DNA of 64,000 bases, from contig CM049307.1 in NCBI GenBank assembly GCA_026874595.1, positions 64,042,870 to 64,106,869 of the forward strand, given 5' to 3'. The notes under the pieces are model-generated. The model did no database searches. It saw only the letters and a list, made by a program, of their open reading frames with translations, and was not told the DNA's origin. The first letter of the stretch is position 1, and each line of letters opens with the position of its first letter. The stretch is from Sipunculus nudus. Its lineage: Eukaryota; Annelida; Sipuncula; Golfingiida; Sipunculidae. This document shows positions 10,101 to 19,900 of the stretch, one piece after another. Made by a program: the position numbers and the translations under genes.

Positions 10101-12822
10101 TGGTTAAGTCCGGCCCCTGTAAGAGGACATCATTCAATGAAAGGCCGCGGTACTTAGCAGCACAGTTGAACACAACTCGAATTCTCCTTTTCTGTGGGTG
10201 GTAAACCCCGTGATGCTGTAAATACCATACTTTGCCGTCACAGTGACCAAGTTGGCTCTCCGGGATCTTTTCTGCATATCCCTTTTCAATAGTATCGGTC
10301 ATAAATGTTTTGTAATCATGATAAAATTGAGGGTCCCTTTGAAACCTTCTTTTCAAAGTGTTCATGTTGTATTCCGCTTGTTCTCGATTATTTGGCAAAC
10401 ACAATGATTCGGCTTTGAATGGTAAACCAATTTGGTAATGCCCATTTACCATTGTCACTGATTCAGTTACTTTTTTCATAAATTTTGTGTCACTCTTTGA
10501 TCTTTCTGGTTTGTCATCATAGACACGCTCATTGAAATCATGATTAAAATGGTTCTCCATTTGTTTCTCTAGTGTCTGCATAACACTAATGCGATTGGCA
10601 GATATGCGTGGTATGTGAGACCTTGCTTCATCACTACTTGTCTCACATGAGCTGTCTACAGGTCCATTAACTGCCCATCCGAGTCGGGTTTTTACAGCAT
10701 AAGGGCCATCCTGTTGACTATTGATGACTTCCCAGGGTTCCATTGCTTTAGGCACATTGTTGCCAATAAGAAGGTCAACATCAGCGTCTATGTTTGGAAG
10801 TATAACTTTGTCAAGATACTGCCATCTCTCTATATCTATCTGAGCTGGTATGTCACTCTTACAAACCGGCATCTCAAAATGCGTATAGGCCTTGGGTATA
10901 CTAATAACATTTTTACCTGAAAGATCACATACCTCCAGACCTCGAATTTCTCGACAAGTGACAAGTTCATTCTGTCCTAAGGTTTGTAGCAATATTTTGG
11001 TGTTTCTACCATCAAGATTGAGCTTATTCACAAGATTTTCTGTGCAAAACGAATCAGTACTTCCATTGTCAAAAAACGCGTAGGTAGTGATATAGTTGTC
11101 ACTCTTTTCATGTTTTACTCTAACTGGCATTATCGGCAAAAAACTCCTACAGCCAGTGCTGCATGGCTGCTTTGTTTGGTCTGTTTTAACACAAGTAGAT
11201 GTAATCCGTTTGAAACACTCCTGTTCTATGTGCAACACTGTTGGATGTCTCTGCTTACATACAGTACATATCAGTCGTTCTCGAGTGCAGTTCTTGCTGA
11301 TATGTTGTCGATGTAGACATCTGAAACACAGACCCTTAGATCTGCAAAACTGAAGTTTCTCATCATGAGGTTTTACCTGTAATACTGTGCACACCTCAAG
11401 AGCATGATCAGTGTTTTTACAATACAAACAAGGCTTTTCAAATGCACATGTGAGCGATAATGCACTTGAATCTGGCTTTACACTCGGGCCAACTTGTTTG
11501 ACATTAGTAGTGAAGCTCTTTGGTTTCTGTTTTGTGGGCTTTACACTGCTTGGTTTGTGAACATCAGATATGTCTCCATATACTGAGTCTGTAATGATGG
11601 CGACTTGTTCCTTAACAAACATCACAAAGTCATTTAAACTGGGAAATACATGATGTTGTTCTTTTATCCAATATGCTCTGTTTCGCCATTTATCTCTCAT
11701 TTTATAGGGGAGTTTCAACATCAGTTTTTGCACAATATTGGAATGATCTGAATTTCTGCACATATCAATACCTTCCATTGCAGTCTTGTATGAAGACAGA
11801 TAAGTAAGAAAGCTCTTTAGCGACTTTGGGTCCTCATTTCTTATAGGTTCAATTTTATTTATTTCTTCCTCATATGCTCTAACAATCCTATACTCATCTC
11901 CATATTCTGCCTCTAGCTCTCGTCTAGCATCCATGTAGCCTCTGATTGGATCCTTGCCCATACAACCTTTTATGATATCTCTAGGCCTGCCTGAAGTATA
12001 TTGATACAAGTAATACAACTTGTCTTGATTGTTATTGGTCAATGATTCAATGTTATGTTCAAAGGCATTAATGAATGCTCTGTAACCCTGTAAACGCCCA
12101 TCAAATATTGGTATGTCCTTTCGTGGCAGGGTGGCTTTCTTTTGATTTTCTACCAACATCTCTGTTATGTCATTTTGCCTTCTCAATAATTCAAAAAGTG
12201 CACTGTTACATTGTACATTATCAGCAACCTCAGACTTTATATAAACAGGTTTTACATGAACATCAGTGAGAGTCGACTGTGCACAGTCAAGTACTGGTAT
12301 CTTGGGTGACTGAACGTTTGATCTGCAAGGGCCTATTGGGGTGAATGTCTCTGCCCGAGGATTTAAGATCCCTTCAGTGTTACCAGTTATTTCATCAATA
12401 ACTTTAAGTTCTGGTTTACTTTGAGCACTTACCCCAAGTTCATATGGAATTGTGACATTCTCTGACTCGCCTTGACTGACACTCAATACAGGTGGCTTAA
12501 GTTCATTTAACTGGCTGGCTCCAGCAGCGGCACCAGTATTCAAATTTACAATATCATTATCACTTACAAAATCATCATTCTTGAAAACGCCTGCTCTTGC
12601 CGAAGCGACCTGAAGCTGTGTCCTGAGCTCTAAAGCTTCCTTTTGTTGACGTAAACGATGTTCTTCAGTTTCCAAAGCCTGCTTCAGGCTTAACATAGAA
12701 ACACGGGCTCGAAGTTCCGCCAAATTGGCTTCTTCTTTCAATCTATCCGACTTAACTGAAGCACATGAAGTTCGTGATGCATTCGGAAGACACATTTGAC
12801 GCACTGTCCTGTGGTTCCACAT
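7129..12822 (-). CDS. BEL/Pao gag-pol polyprotein, 1,897 codons, uninterrupted
   Basis: Domains in order, with residue numbers: N-terminal coiled coil (about 25-70); DUF1759-type Gag region (about 230-400); CCHC knuckles CLYCKNTDHALEVC (465-478) and CFRCLHRQHISKNC (499-512); aspartic protease FFDNGSTDSFC (583-593); reverse transcriptase with MADIKAMFYQV (925-935) and catalytic YVDD (1006-1009); RNase H with HFADASETGYG (1185-1195) and WTDS (1260-1263); integrase zinc finger with HEDLHHS (1528-1534) and NCVNC (1562-1566); integrase core D1599, D1661, E1711; C-terminal DUF5641-like region with RRRWRQVQYL (1791-1800) and WLMGRV. All catalytic residues are present and I see no break. The first ATG of this frame may not be the true Gag start: another ATG lies about 20 bases upstream in a different frame that closes after 29 codons. 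Confidence 0.95.
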   Translation of the reverse strand: MWNHRTVRQMCLPNASRTSCASVKSDRLKEEANLAELRARVSMLSLKQALETEEHRLRQQKEALELRTQLQVASARAGVFKNDDFVSDNDIVNLNTGAAAGASQLNELKPPVLSVSQGESENVTIPYELGVSAQSKPELKVIDEITGNTEGILNPRAETFTPIGPCRSNVQSPKIPVLDCAQSTLTDVHVKPVYIKSEVADNVQCNSALFELLRRQNDITEMLVENQKKATLPRKDIPIFDGRLQGYRAFINAFEHNIESLTNNNQDKLYYLYQYTSGRPRDIIKGCMGKDPIRGYMDARRELEAEYGDEYRIVRAYEEEINKIEPIRNEDPKSLKSFLTYLSSYKTAMEGIDMCRNSDHSNIVQKLMLKLPYKMRDKWRNRAYWIKEQHHVFPSLNDFVMFVKEQVAIITDSVYGDISDVHKPSSVKPTKQKPKSFTTNVKQVGPSVKPDSSALSLTCAFEKPCLYCKNTDHALEVCTVLQVKPHDEKLQFCRSKGLCFRCLHRQHISKNCTRERLICTVCKQRHPTVLHIEQECFKRITSTCVKTDQTKQPCSTGCRSFLPIMPVRVKHEKSDNYITTYAFFDNGSTDSFCTENLVNKLNLDGRNTKILLQTLGQNELVTCREIRGLEVCDLSGKNVISIPKAYTHFEMPVCKSDIPAQIDIERWQYLDKVILPNIDADVDLLIGNNVPKAMEPWEVINSQQDGPYAVKTRLGWAVNGPVDSSCETSSDEARSHIPRISANRISVMQTLEKQMENHFNHDFNERVYDDKPERSKSDTKFMKKVTESVTMVNGHYQIGLPFKAESLCLPNNREQAEYNMNTLKRRFQRDPQFYHDYKTFMTDTIEKGYAEKIPESQLGHCDGKVWYLQHHGVYHPQKRRIRVVFNCAAKYRGLSLNDVLLQGPDLTNTLAGVLIRFRQEQVALMADIKAMFYQVRVDPDDCDTLRFLWLPDGNIDNNPEEYRMVVHIFGAASSPSCSSFVLRKTADDNEHFCDSATVSTIRNNFYVDDCLKSVSTEERAVDMITSLSETCAKGGFHITKWISNKRAVLNAVPETERAQQVKDLDLDQDTLPIERALGVHWCVESDKLLFRVLVKEKPLTRRGILSIISSVYDPLGFPAPFVLVAKGLLQDLCRLKFAWDQEIPQEYLPLWQNWLMELPTLKGFSVDRCMKPIDFGEIRTTQIHHFADASETGYGTVTYLRFVSKEQKYHCAFVIGKSRVLPLKQITIPRMELSAAALAVRIDSMVKRELELVVDETFFWTDSMSVLKYISNETTRFCTFVANRIALICEGSHPNQWFYVSSGDNPADDASRGLDAKTFLGRSRWIYGPQFLWKNELEIPRKTVSAEALQENDLELRKTKVKVNVVVTDNSTETMNRFITSHSSWIKLKRHVAWFIKIRKVLREKVTGKSNLAANDSGAKGIRQRLCVKDLDEAEKAVLVYTQRQDFPDELSALNSVQNDSNETNGRQQSSRTVPKTSPLFKLDPYVKDGLIRVGGRLDRSSLPEEAKHPVVLSKHAYVSVLILRQIHEDLHHSGRNHMITRLREKYWILKANSAARRILVNCVNCRKQRGQVGQQKMADLPTDRVQADEPPFTNVGVDYFGPFDVKRGRSIVKRYGIVFTCLTSRAVHLEIGHSLDTDSCINALRRFISRRGPIKVMRSDNGTNLVGAERELREELQRLNQDRIHNAMLQRGINWIFNPPTGSHHGGVWERQIRTIRKILYNLIKNQTLDDESLQTFICEVESTINSRPLTKLSDDPSDLEVLTPNHLLLLKSETSLPPGLFTAKDVYARRRWRQVQYLSDVFWKRWVKEYLPLLQERQKWCKPRRNFATGDVVLIADDSAPRNSWLMGRVTETIPDRHGFVHRVKVQTKTNILERPISKLCLVLEGDIFDKSHIV

Positions 12823-12875
12823 TTGTATCTTTCGTATTCATCTTGACATTTAACTGTGAGTCATCGAGTTTACTA

Positions 12876-13309
12876 TATAGGTTCGTAATCCGAAAGCCGT
12901 AAAGTTCATAACCTGTTCACCGACACCAGTTCGAAACACAAAATAATAAAGTCACTGGAATTTACGCTCGCGCTTCGGTGTCTCAGCATGTATTCTTCCA
13001 AACAATTTATACACACGTGCATACAAAACCATGAATAGCAAATACGGGTTTATTCACATTGTCGCACTTCAAAATATGGTCGTACAGTTCACAAACATCG
13101 TAGAACACATATTATCAGGTACAATACCTGTCGTAGAGTCGCAATAGTTCGTAATCTGATCAATTTGCCAAGACATCACGAGGAGGTAAACTCGATGTTT
13201 GACTCCATCTTTGCTGGTGTATCAAAAACATTATACAAAACAATTAATAATTGTACTGACTGAGTCCTACAGAGGGCGCCAACGCACAATGAAAGATATA
13301 GCTCCAACA
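12876..13309 (-). repeat. 5' LTR of the BEL element
   Basis: 434 bp copy of the 3' LTR. As the upstream LTR on the minus strand it should carry the element's promoter; I did not identify a firm TATA box. Confidence 0.95.
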
Positions 13310-13466
13310 TTGGTATTAAATCCAAATTATTGAAATAGATTTTGAAACATATTTTGGGCTAAATATTTTAAACATTTGCGTTTCTTCTATTCGAACAGGC
13401 ATTTGCTTGTTTTAATACATAATACTGGTATTCAAGTAGTCACTACGGTTATTTTTAATTCAGAAG

Positions 13467-13882
13467 CTCGACTCCGTTACCTATGCTCAACACCGTTATC
13501 TATGCTCAACACCGTTACCTAGAGGATTTAAAACCATGTTTAAATTTTATTTTCTGTGCATTCAAAAAAATTAACAAGGTATTTCGACTCAAATTCTGAA
13601 GGTAGATGTACCAAAGTACTTTGTCCGGTAAATCCCTGCAAATGCACCCCTCTGGAAGCAAAAATAGGAACAGAGAAAAATTTTTGTTTTCAAAAGTTAA
13701 TTAAAAAGAAGAAAATATGTTCTTTTTTACACACTTTTTTTTTGTTAAATTCATAACTGAAATTTATGTTTTGATTTTATCAAAGGCTATTAATTTTAAT
13801 TTTATCGAAAATCACAAAAAATCTAGTCAAAACAATTTCTGAAATGTGCAAGTGAGATTTTACTGCGTGTAACGGTGTCGAG
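13467..13882. repeat. Cluster of CTCGACACCGTTAC motifs, right of BEL
   Basis: Forward copies start at 13,467, 13,486 and 13,505; one reverse copy is at 13,869-13,882. Confidence 0.75.
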
Positions 13883-14318
13883 AATAAGGTTCATATTTTC
13901 CCCTTACCTGGACTGTTTATAAAAAAAAAGGAAACTGAAAAGTGCATTACTTGCATTATTTTACAATTCTAACGATATTTTTCTACAAATTAAGTTTTGT
14001 TATATCAAAATCAAGATTAAAAAAAAATCACCAAGAAAACCCTTGAAATGCGACGTTTTCTGTAGAAATACCCTTTTATCATATATAAATCATACTTGAG
14101 TTGGAACCAGTCTGCCGGGAGTCCTGAAGATGGCTTTGTACGCCCGTCTCTATGATTGGCCTAGAGCAGCGGTGCCATAATAGAGCGGGGTACCAGTCTA
14201 GGAGTGTTTCAGCTTGTCCCCTAAACGTCCATGCTGGAGTTTGACGTATAATAAGTTGTGGATATGACGGTGATGCCAGGGGTTATATAATGGAAGGAAT
14301 ACGCCACCTAGTATGTAC

Positions 14319-14390
14319 GACTCCGTGGCGCAACGGTAGCGCGTCTGACTCCAGATCAGAAGGTTGCGTGTTCAAATCACGTCGGGGTCA
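14319..14390 (+). tRNA. tRNA-Trp (anticodon CCA)
   Basis: 72 nt. The acceptor stem GACTCCG pairs with CGGGGTC (one T-G pair). The D arm contains GGCGCAACGGTAGCGC. The anticodon stem TCTGA/TCAGA closes loop CTCCAGA, giving anticodon CCA. The T arm GCGTG TTCAAAT CACGT fits. No intron and no encoded CCA. A T-run starting near 14,400 can serve as the Pol III terminator. It matches the general form of animal nuclear tRNA-Trp. Confidence 0.95.
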
Positions 14391-14544
14391 AAGCAAGTGT
14401 TTTTTTCATTCCTTTAACAGATACTAGTAACTTGTTGTTGCCTTTCTCCGTATTGTAAGATTTTTTTTCTATAAACAGTGGTTTGCTCTAATGAAAACGT
14501 GACTACACCAGACAATAATTCGATTCCTATCCAGTTTTATGGTG

Positions 14545-14808
14545 TTCAACAAACTCACAAGATATCATCACAGTGCAGTGGTATTTGTTTAGAGATTTCC
14601 TGATAGGAGGCGATACCTGTCGCTAAGATGCGCAGTCGGCTTGCTGTTCCGATTTAATCAGACTCAAATTATTCTAGACCTTGCCATATATAAAGCAGGG
14701 CCGAATAATAAGGAGCCCGATTTAATTTGACTGCCGGCGAGCATTCTGCACACACAGGATACCTAGGTTATGTCATTCATATGCACGTGGAGTTATAGCA
14801 GGGGCTTG
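14545..14808. repeat. Dispersed repeat, copy A
   Basis: Shares CTCACAAGATATCA, TTTAGAGATTTCCTGATA, ACCTGTCGCT, GAGCATTC and TGTCATTCATATGCAC with 16,131-16,290. This copy holds about 95 extra bases (14,641-14,735). Confidence 0.75.
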
Positions 14809-14885
14809 TTATGGGTTCATAACTGAAATGAGTATGGCCAGGGCAACTCGGCGAGATGCTCTGTTTTTTATGCTCTTCCGTTTTT

Positions 14886-15218
14886 AACACAGCTGACTGT
14901 AAGTCAGCTGAGGTATAGGTGTGGTGCTTTGTCCGTCGTCTACCGGGCGTCCGTTACCAGGGCACAAATCGTGGCCGCTGGACCTAGAAACTTCTTAGTA
15001 TACATCCAGGGATATCAATGAAAAATCTCATTGGAAACCGGACAGTGTGACTTAATTCTTCGAATCCATCAAATATCAGGACAATCCTTGCTTTAATCAA
15101 TTAGAAACTAGTAATTTTATATCAAATATATCCAAAGTATTTTCGAGTTACTAAGATTTCAATGTTATCATCATACGGACATTCAGCTGAGCGGCGTGGC
15201 CCACGGGTCCCTTGTTTT
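14886..15218 (-). repeat. Short single-monomer element with the same termini (copy 4)
   Basis: Starts AACACAGCTGACTGTAAGTC and ends CATTCAGCTGAGCGGCG then CCCACGGGTCCCTTGTTT. About 333 bp with a single ACCAGGGCACAAATCGTGG monomer. It is probably the minimal form of the family. Confidence 0.6.
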
Positions 15219-16009
15219 ACATAATTTTGCTTTTGGTAGGCTCATCTTTAATGAACGACCTCACTGAAATAGAATTTCAGTATTTTTACATGAATTATCT
15301 CAAGAAGCATGTATCAAATGTTTATTGCAACTATATATAAGGGGCCTATAATTACCTATCTGACATTTATAAATTAAAGGTAATTCCTTGGGACCAGAAT
15401 ACCTGGATACTATCGCACAAAGGCTGCTGGTTTTGTTTAAATCAATGTTTTTAGAATATGTGGAGCCCACCAACTTAATTAAAACACATTCAACAAGGGT
15501 ATCTGGTTGCAAGTCAGATAAGCCAGAGATTTAAAAAAAATAACGTTTTGCATCAAGTGACCTTTCTACCTCCGCATATATACAACCTTCCACCTTAGGT
15601 TACATTAATTTCCCGTTTGTCAGCATTGCTGTGTTTACGAACATGTTGATAAACAAGATCATAGATCCTTCCCGGAGGCTTATAAGAACTTTTAATAACC
15701 ATAATTACCCTTAGACCGTTAATATAAACACAGAGGAAGTCAGAAATCAAATGAATTCTTTTTCAAAGGGTAGGTGAAAGGGTAGCTTTAAGTCTTTTTT
15801 TGTCTTTATAAAGGAAGGAAAAGAACTTCAGCTTTCAGTTAATAGGATAAACATTAACGTTGATGGCCAAAATGCCCGGACTGGGAAATAGGGGCTCTAG
15901 TGCAATCGAATTCATGTAGCAACTGCTTACCCTGCTCTTTTCTGCATGGTTGATCGGTTCTTTTTTATCCATGGCATTTCTTATTTCACAATCTATTGTC
16001 TATTTTGAC
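15219..16009. other. Intergenic, nothing recognised
   Basis: AT-rich unique-looking sequence between the short repeat element and the CT microsatellite. Only short frames, no domain signature. Confidence 0.5.
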
Positions 16010-16017
16010 ACTCTGCC

Positions 16018-16067
<50 letters not shown>

Positions 16068-16122
16068 ACTCTCTCTCTCTCTCTCTCTCTGCGGGTGTTG
16101 GTATGGGAGAGAGAGAGAGAGA
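16010..16122. repeat. (CTGT)n-(CT)n microsatellite with a nearby (GA)n
   Basis: (CTGT)n from about 16,014, (CT)n to 16,090, then a short spacer and (GA)n at 16,107-16,121. The CT and GA runs could form a hairpin. Confidence 0.9.
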
Positions 16123-16130
16123 CTCCAGCT

Positions 16131-16290
16131 TTTCAACTAACTCACAAGATATCACCACGGGCAGTAGTATTGTTTAGAGATTCCCCGATAAGGGGCGCTA
16201 CCTGTCGCTTTGTTGCGCACTCGGCGAGCATTCGGCACACAGAGGATATATTTAGGTAATGTCATTCATATGCACATTGAGTTATAGGGG
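16131..16290. repeat. Dispersed repeat, copy B
   Basis: Shorter relative of 14,545-14,808 in the same orientation, just downstream of a CT/GA microsatellite. Confidence 0.75.
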
Positions 16291-16536
16291 CCTAATATGC
16301 ACATGGTGTTATAAAAAAGGAGATTGAATTGTTGTTTGTGATCTTGATAAGAAACCTCGCACTAAGGTGTGAAACCTGTCTGAAACAACCAGTGGCGCCG
16401 GCCTATGGCTCTCGCCACTTGCACCAACGAGTGATTATCAGAAATGTTTTACTGAGGGTTAAAGTTGGAGAGACTGAGAGGGACGAAGAGAGATGAGAGG
16501 AACACAAATACAGGTCTCCTTCAAAAGTAGAATAAT

Positions 16537-16542
16537 TTTATT
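16537..16542 (-). terminator. Possible poly(A) signal of the Ly6 gene
   Basis: AATAAA on the minus strand, about 430 bases past the stop codon. It is the first canonical signal I noticed in that direction; in AT-rich DNA such a hexamer can occur by chance. Confidence 0.3.
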
Positions 16543-16971
16543 TCAGTATTCATTTGAGTCATGATGTTCCAGTCCAAATAACTTTTTAGTAACCATATAC
16601 CATCACAAATAACAGAATGGCCTTTACATCTAATATACCTGCACAAAACGAATTTTTATACAAATATTTAACAATGCGCTGCCTTAGTCATGTGATTGCA
16701 ATTGTGTAGCATAAAACTGCTTCAGAAAAGTGTACATGTAAAATGTCATGTAAAAGTACTTAGAGTTAGACTCGCAGTTCTATTTAGGAGGCTGGTGCTT
16801 ATCATGGTGTGTTTAAAAGCAACTGACACGTACATGTTTCAACTAATTCGTATACAAAGTCAGTGTTTAAACCCTCGCTAAGGACATTGATACAAAATAC
16901 CATGTTAACAATTGCATATTAATCATAACAGATAACGCACCATTGCAGGAGAGAATAAATTGTCGTATTCC

Positions 16972-19900
16972 TCAGATTCTTAGTAAAACGGCTGCCGCCA
17001 CGACTGTTCCAGCGAGCACCATAACACTGAACTGGCCGGCTGTGGCACCATTACAGAGGTCTGCGTCACAGATACAGGATTCACCTGTTATAGGGCCCAG
17101 GTTTCCTGTAGTACATCCGACAGCGTCCCCGGATCCCGCACATTCCCGAGAGTGTGTGTACGACTTAGCTGTAATGATATAAAACATTATCGTCAGTGAA
17201 ACATATATATTATGTATACTATATAAAGAAGTGGCGGATCAAGCGGCGGTCCAGGAGGATCCCGATACCCTCCCTTTGAGCAACAACAACCTTTCATCAG
17301 GGTTTTAACTCAATTTTTCCGGCCTTTACCCCTCCCCTTCTGGGGCAGGGGATATTTTTTAAGTTTTCTTATTAGTGTTCCTATGTTTAAACTTCCTATT
17401 TCCATAATCCTGGATCCGCCCCTGTACTAAACAGGGGCGGAACCAGGATTTGATGAGGGGTGTGATGGGGGTTCTATTAGAAATTATACCCTAAAAAAGG
17501 GCCTTTAGCGGGAGGGGCGGGAGGGGCTAGACGTAAAAATATGGGAAAAACAGAAATGAAGGTAAATTTTCCCGTAGCGCGTCGAGTGGTTAAACCGCCA
17601 CCGCCCCCCCCCCCTCCCCCCACCCCCCCCCCCCCCCCCACCCCCCCGGATCCGTCACTGTATAATATATGGAAAAAAACTTTGTGTGCATGTGTGGAGC
17701 GGTCGGAAAAGTAAGAAAAGTTAGATAGTTATCTAATGTACCACAATTTCCAAACATTCTCGGGAAGAACAGAATTAACAGGTAGAACTTAAAGTTTTCT
17801 TACCACATGCATTCTTAAAACATCTTCACCGCCAAAAAAAGTAAAAAGAAAAAAAATGCATTAGACAAACGCCATAAATTTTTAAGGAAAAACGCCATTA
17901 TAAATATAATTGTGTGGAAAGAATACTTACCGAATCCCAGGTTGATTTCAACTCTATTTTTCTTACAGCCGTATGTGCAGTTTTGAATGTAGGTGGTGTC
18001 AGCTTGGGTCAGAGTTGTGCTTTGGCCGCACTTCTCCTTGCCGTGTATCATCTCGTTACAGCTGAAGCATTGCACAGCTTCACCTAAAAGTCCAAAAGAA
18101 AAAAAAATTATGTGAAACCAAATTATACTTTATACGGAAGCGTATCGCTGCCATCTGGTAAAAGAAAAATAAATTATTTATCTCGTACGTACGACATATT
18201 ATCTCGTACGTACGACATACTATCTCGTACGTACGACATACTATCTCGTACGTACGACATACTATCTCGTACGAACGACATACTATCTCGTACCTACGAC
18301 ATATTATCTATTATTTACGACATATTATCTCGTACGTGCGACATACTATCTCGTTCGTACGACATACTATCTCGAATGTACGACATATTATCTCGTACGT
18401 TCGACATATTATCTCGTACGTACAACATAATAAATCTTACGGATCTGATTCATAGACTGGACAACATGCCAACAGATATATGTATAAGCAATATGTATAT
18501 GTTAAATAATTTATGTTTTCACATTAACTTTATATACAACATCTCCACCTCCTTGTAAACCACTGGACCACCGTTGAAACCAACACACACACTCACATAT
18601 ATCTTTTTATTTATAGTATATATATTTAAGTGCTATTCGTTTCACATTTTTTTGTGTGTCCAGGTTTCTGTAATATTTCAAACAAGAGAAATGGACATCA
18701 AATCGTCGCCTGACAGTCATATACAGAACTCTCATTTTAAGACAGGGGATTGAATAATGTTAGCAGTATATAATGTTATAATAGTGAGCCTGTCATAATG
18801 TTAATAAGAAACAAAGCTTCCCTTTGCCAAACTGAAACTACTCTTTGGAGAAAGAAGGGTTCGGACAAGAGGTACAGCTCCCAAAAGCCTGATTTTAAGT
18901 AAAAGAGAATGGATATTTGTGGGGCAGGTATCATTTTTATTTGAACTAAAGTATTAAAAAAAGATATATTAAAAAGTCATTCATGGACATGCGATTAATC
19001 TGTGACGGAAGAATACGAAATTCTATAATATGTCTTAACCTCATATGTCAGGCTGAAGTGGTGGTAAAATCTACACCTCAGATTTGTCTCATTTGCGAAT
19101 AGACCTTATCCGGAACTACCTGCAAGCTGACCATAGGCCTGCAGGTGGTACAAACAGTGTCTAGTGACCAGAGGCTGTGACCGACAGCAGTAGGGTGGAC
19201 ATGGAGGGCTGTGTGTATAATCTAGGGTCCCTATCACTTAATCTGTAAATGACCATGGATAATTAAAATTAAATGCTACCAGATGGATAACATAGGCAAC
19301 TACTGAAGCCACACATGGAAGCCGTGATCTATTGGTATAAGATCTTGTATGTGGTACATGTACGTGTAACTCACCCTTCTGTAAACGGCATGAAGTTTAA
19401 TTTGTGGGATCAAGCATGAACCTCTCCGACATCGTACGAGATACTATGTCGTACGTACGAGTAAGTATGTTGTACGTACGAGAAAGTATGTCGTACCTAC
19501 AAGATAGCATGTCGTACGTACGAGATAAATAATTTATTTTTCTTTTACCATGCAGGTGACAGCAAAACGCTTCCGCAACTTTATGCAACACAAAAAAAAC
19601 AGTTGCTTTTCCACGAGCAACAGTTGTTTTTCTTTCACTGTTAAAATTATGTGGATTTTTTCCCCAACTTGCCAGTAAAATAGATGGACATATATGCATG
19701 TCACAGAGTGATGTCCTTTTTTAGCTCACCTGACCTAGGTCATCTGGTCTATAATAGCGATGGTCCTTTGACCATCTGTTAACAGGGCACTTTTGAAACA
19801 GTGGTAGCTACGAATCCTAATTGAACATACATGCAGTTATATATTCCTGACTCCTTCCACCAAATCAACAGCGACTTCGTTCCTTCGTGAAATTAAGACA

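Larger units (their letters stand above)
6435..13309 (-). mobile_element. BEL/Pao LTR retrotransposon, nearly intact
   Basis: The element is 6,875 bp and reads on the minus strand. Two 434-bp LTRs (6,435-6,868 and 12,876-13,309) differ at only two positions that I could find, both transversions, so the insertion is young. It is flanked by a perfect 5-bp duplication TTGGT (6,430-6,434 and 13,310-13,314). A purine tract reading AAGGGGCCGGGA on the minus strand abuts the 3' LTR at 6,869-6,880. The LTR starts TGTTGGAGC and ends CCTATA rather than the usual CA. I could not find a convincing tRNA primer-binding site after the 5' LTR. The element interrupts an older palindromic repeat. Confidence 0.95.
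5182..14200. repeat. Palindromic element split by the BEL insertion
   Basis: Inverted arms at 5,182-5,301 and 14,096-14,200 match imperfectly from TAGACTGGTACC to CTGGTTCCAACTC. Further inside, 5,607-5,636 (GGGTATTTCTACAAAAAATG) also matches in inverted orientation with the stretch near 14,045-14,080. Removing BEL leaves about 2.1 kb. Ten copies of a CTCGACACCGTTAC-like motif lie in the interior. I see no coding capacity. Confidence 0.7.

Noticed and set aside
7718-12269. Plus-strand frames within the BEL element
   Set aside because: Shadows of the minus-strand gag-pol frame, which has full domain support.
18112-18558. 148-codon frame with SRTYDIL repeats
   Set aside because: It is a translation of the 21-bp repeat arm of the fold-back element, which has a mirrored non-coding arm.
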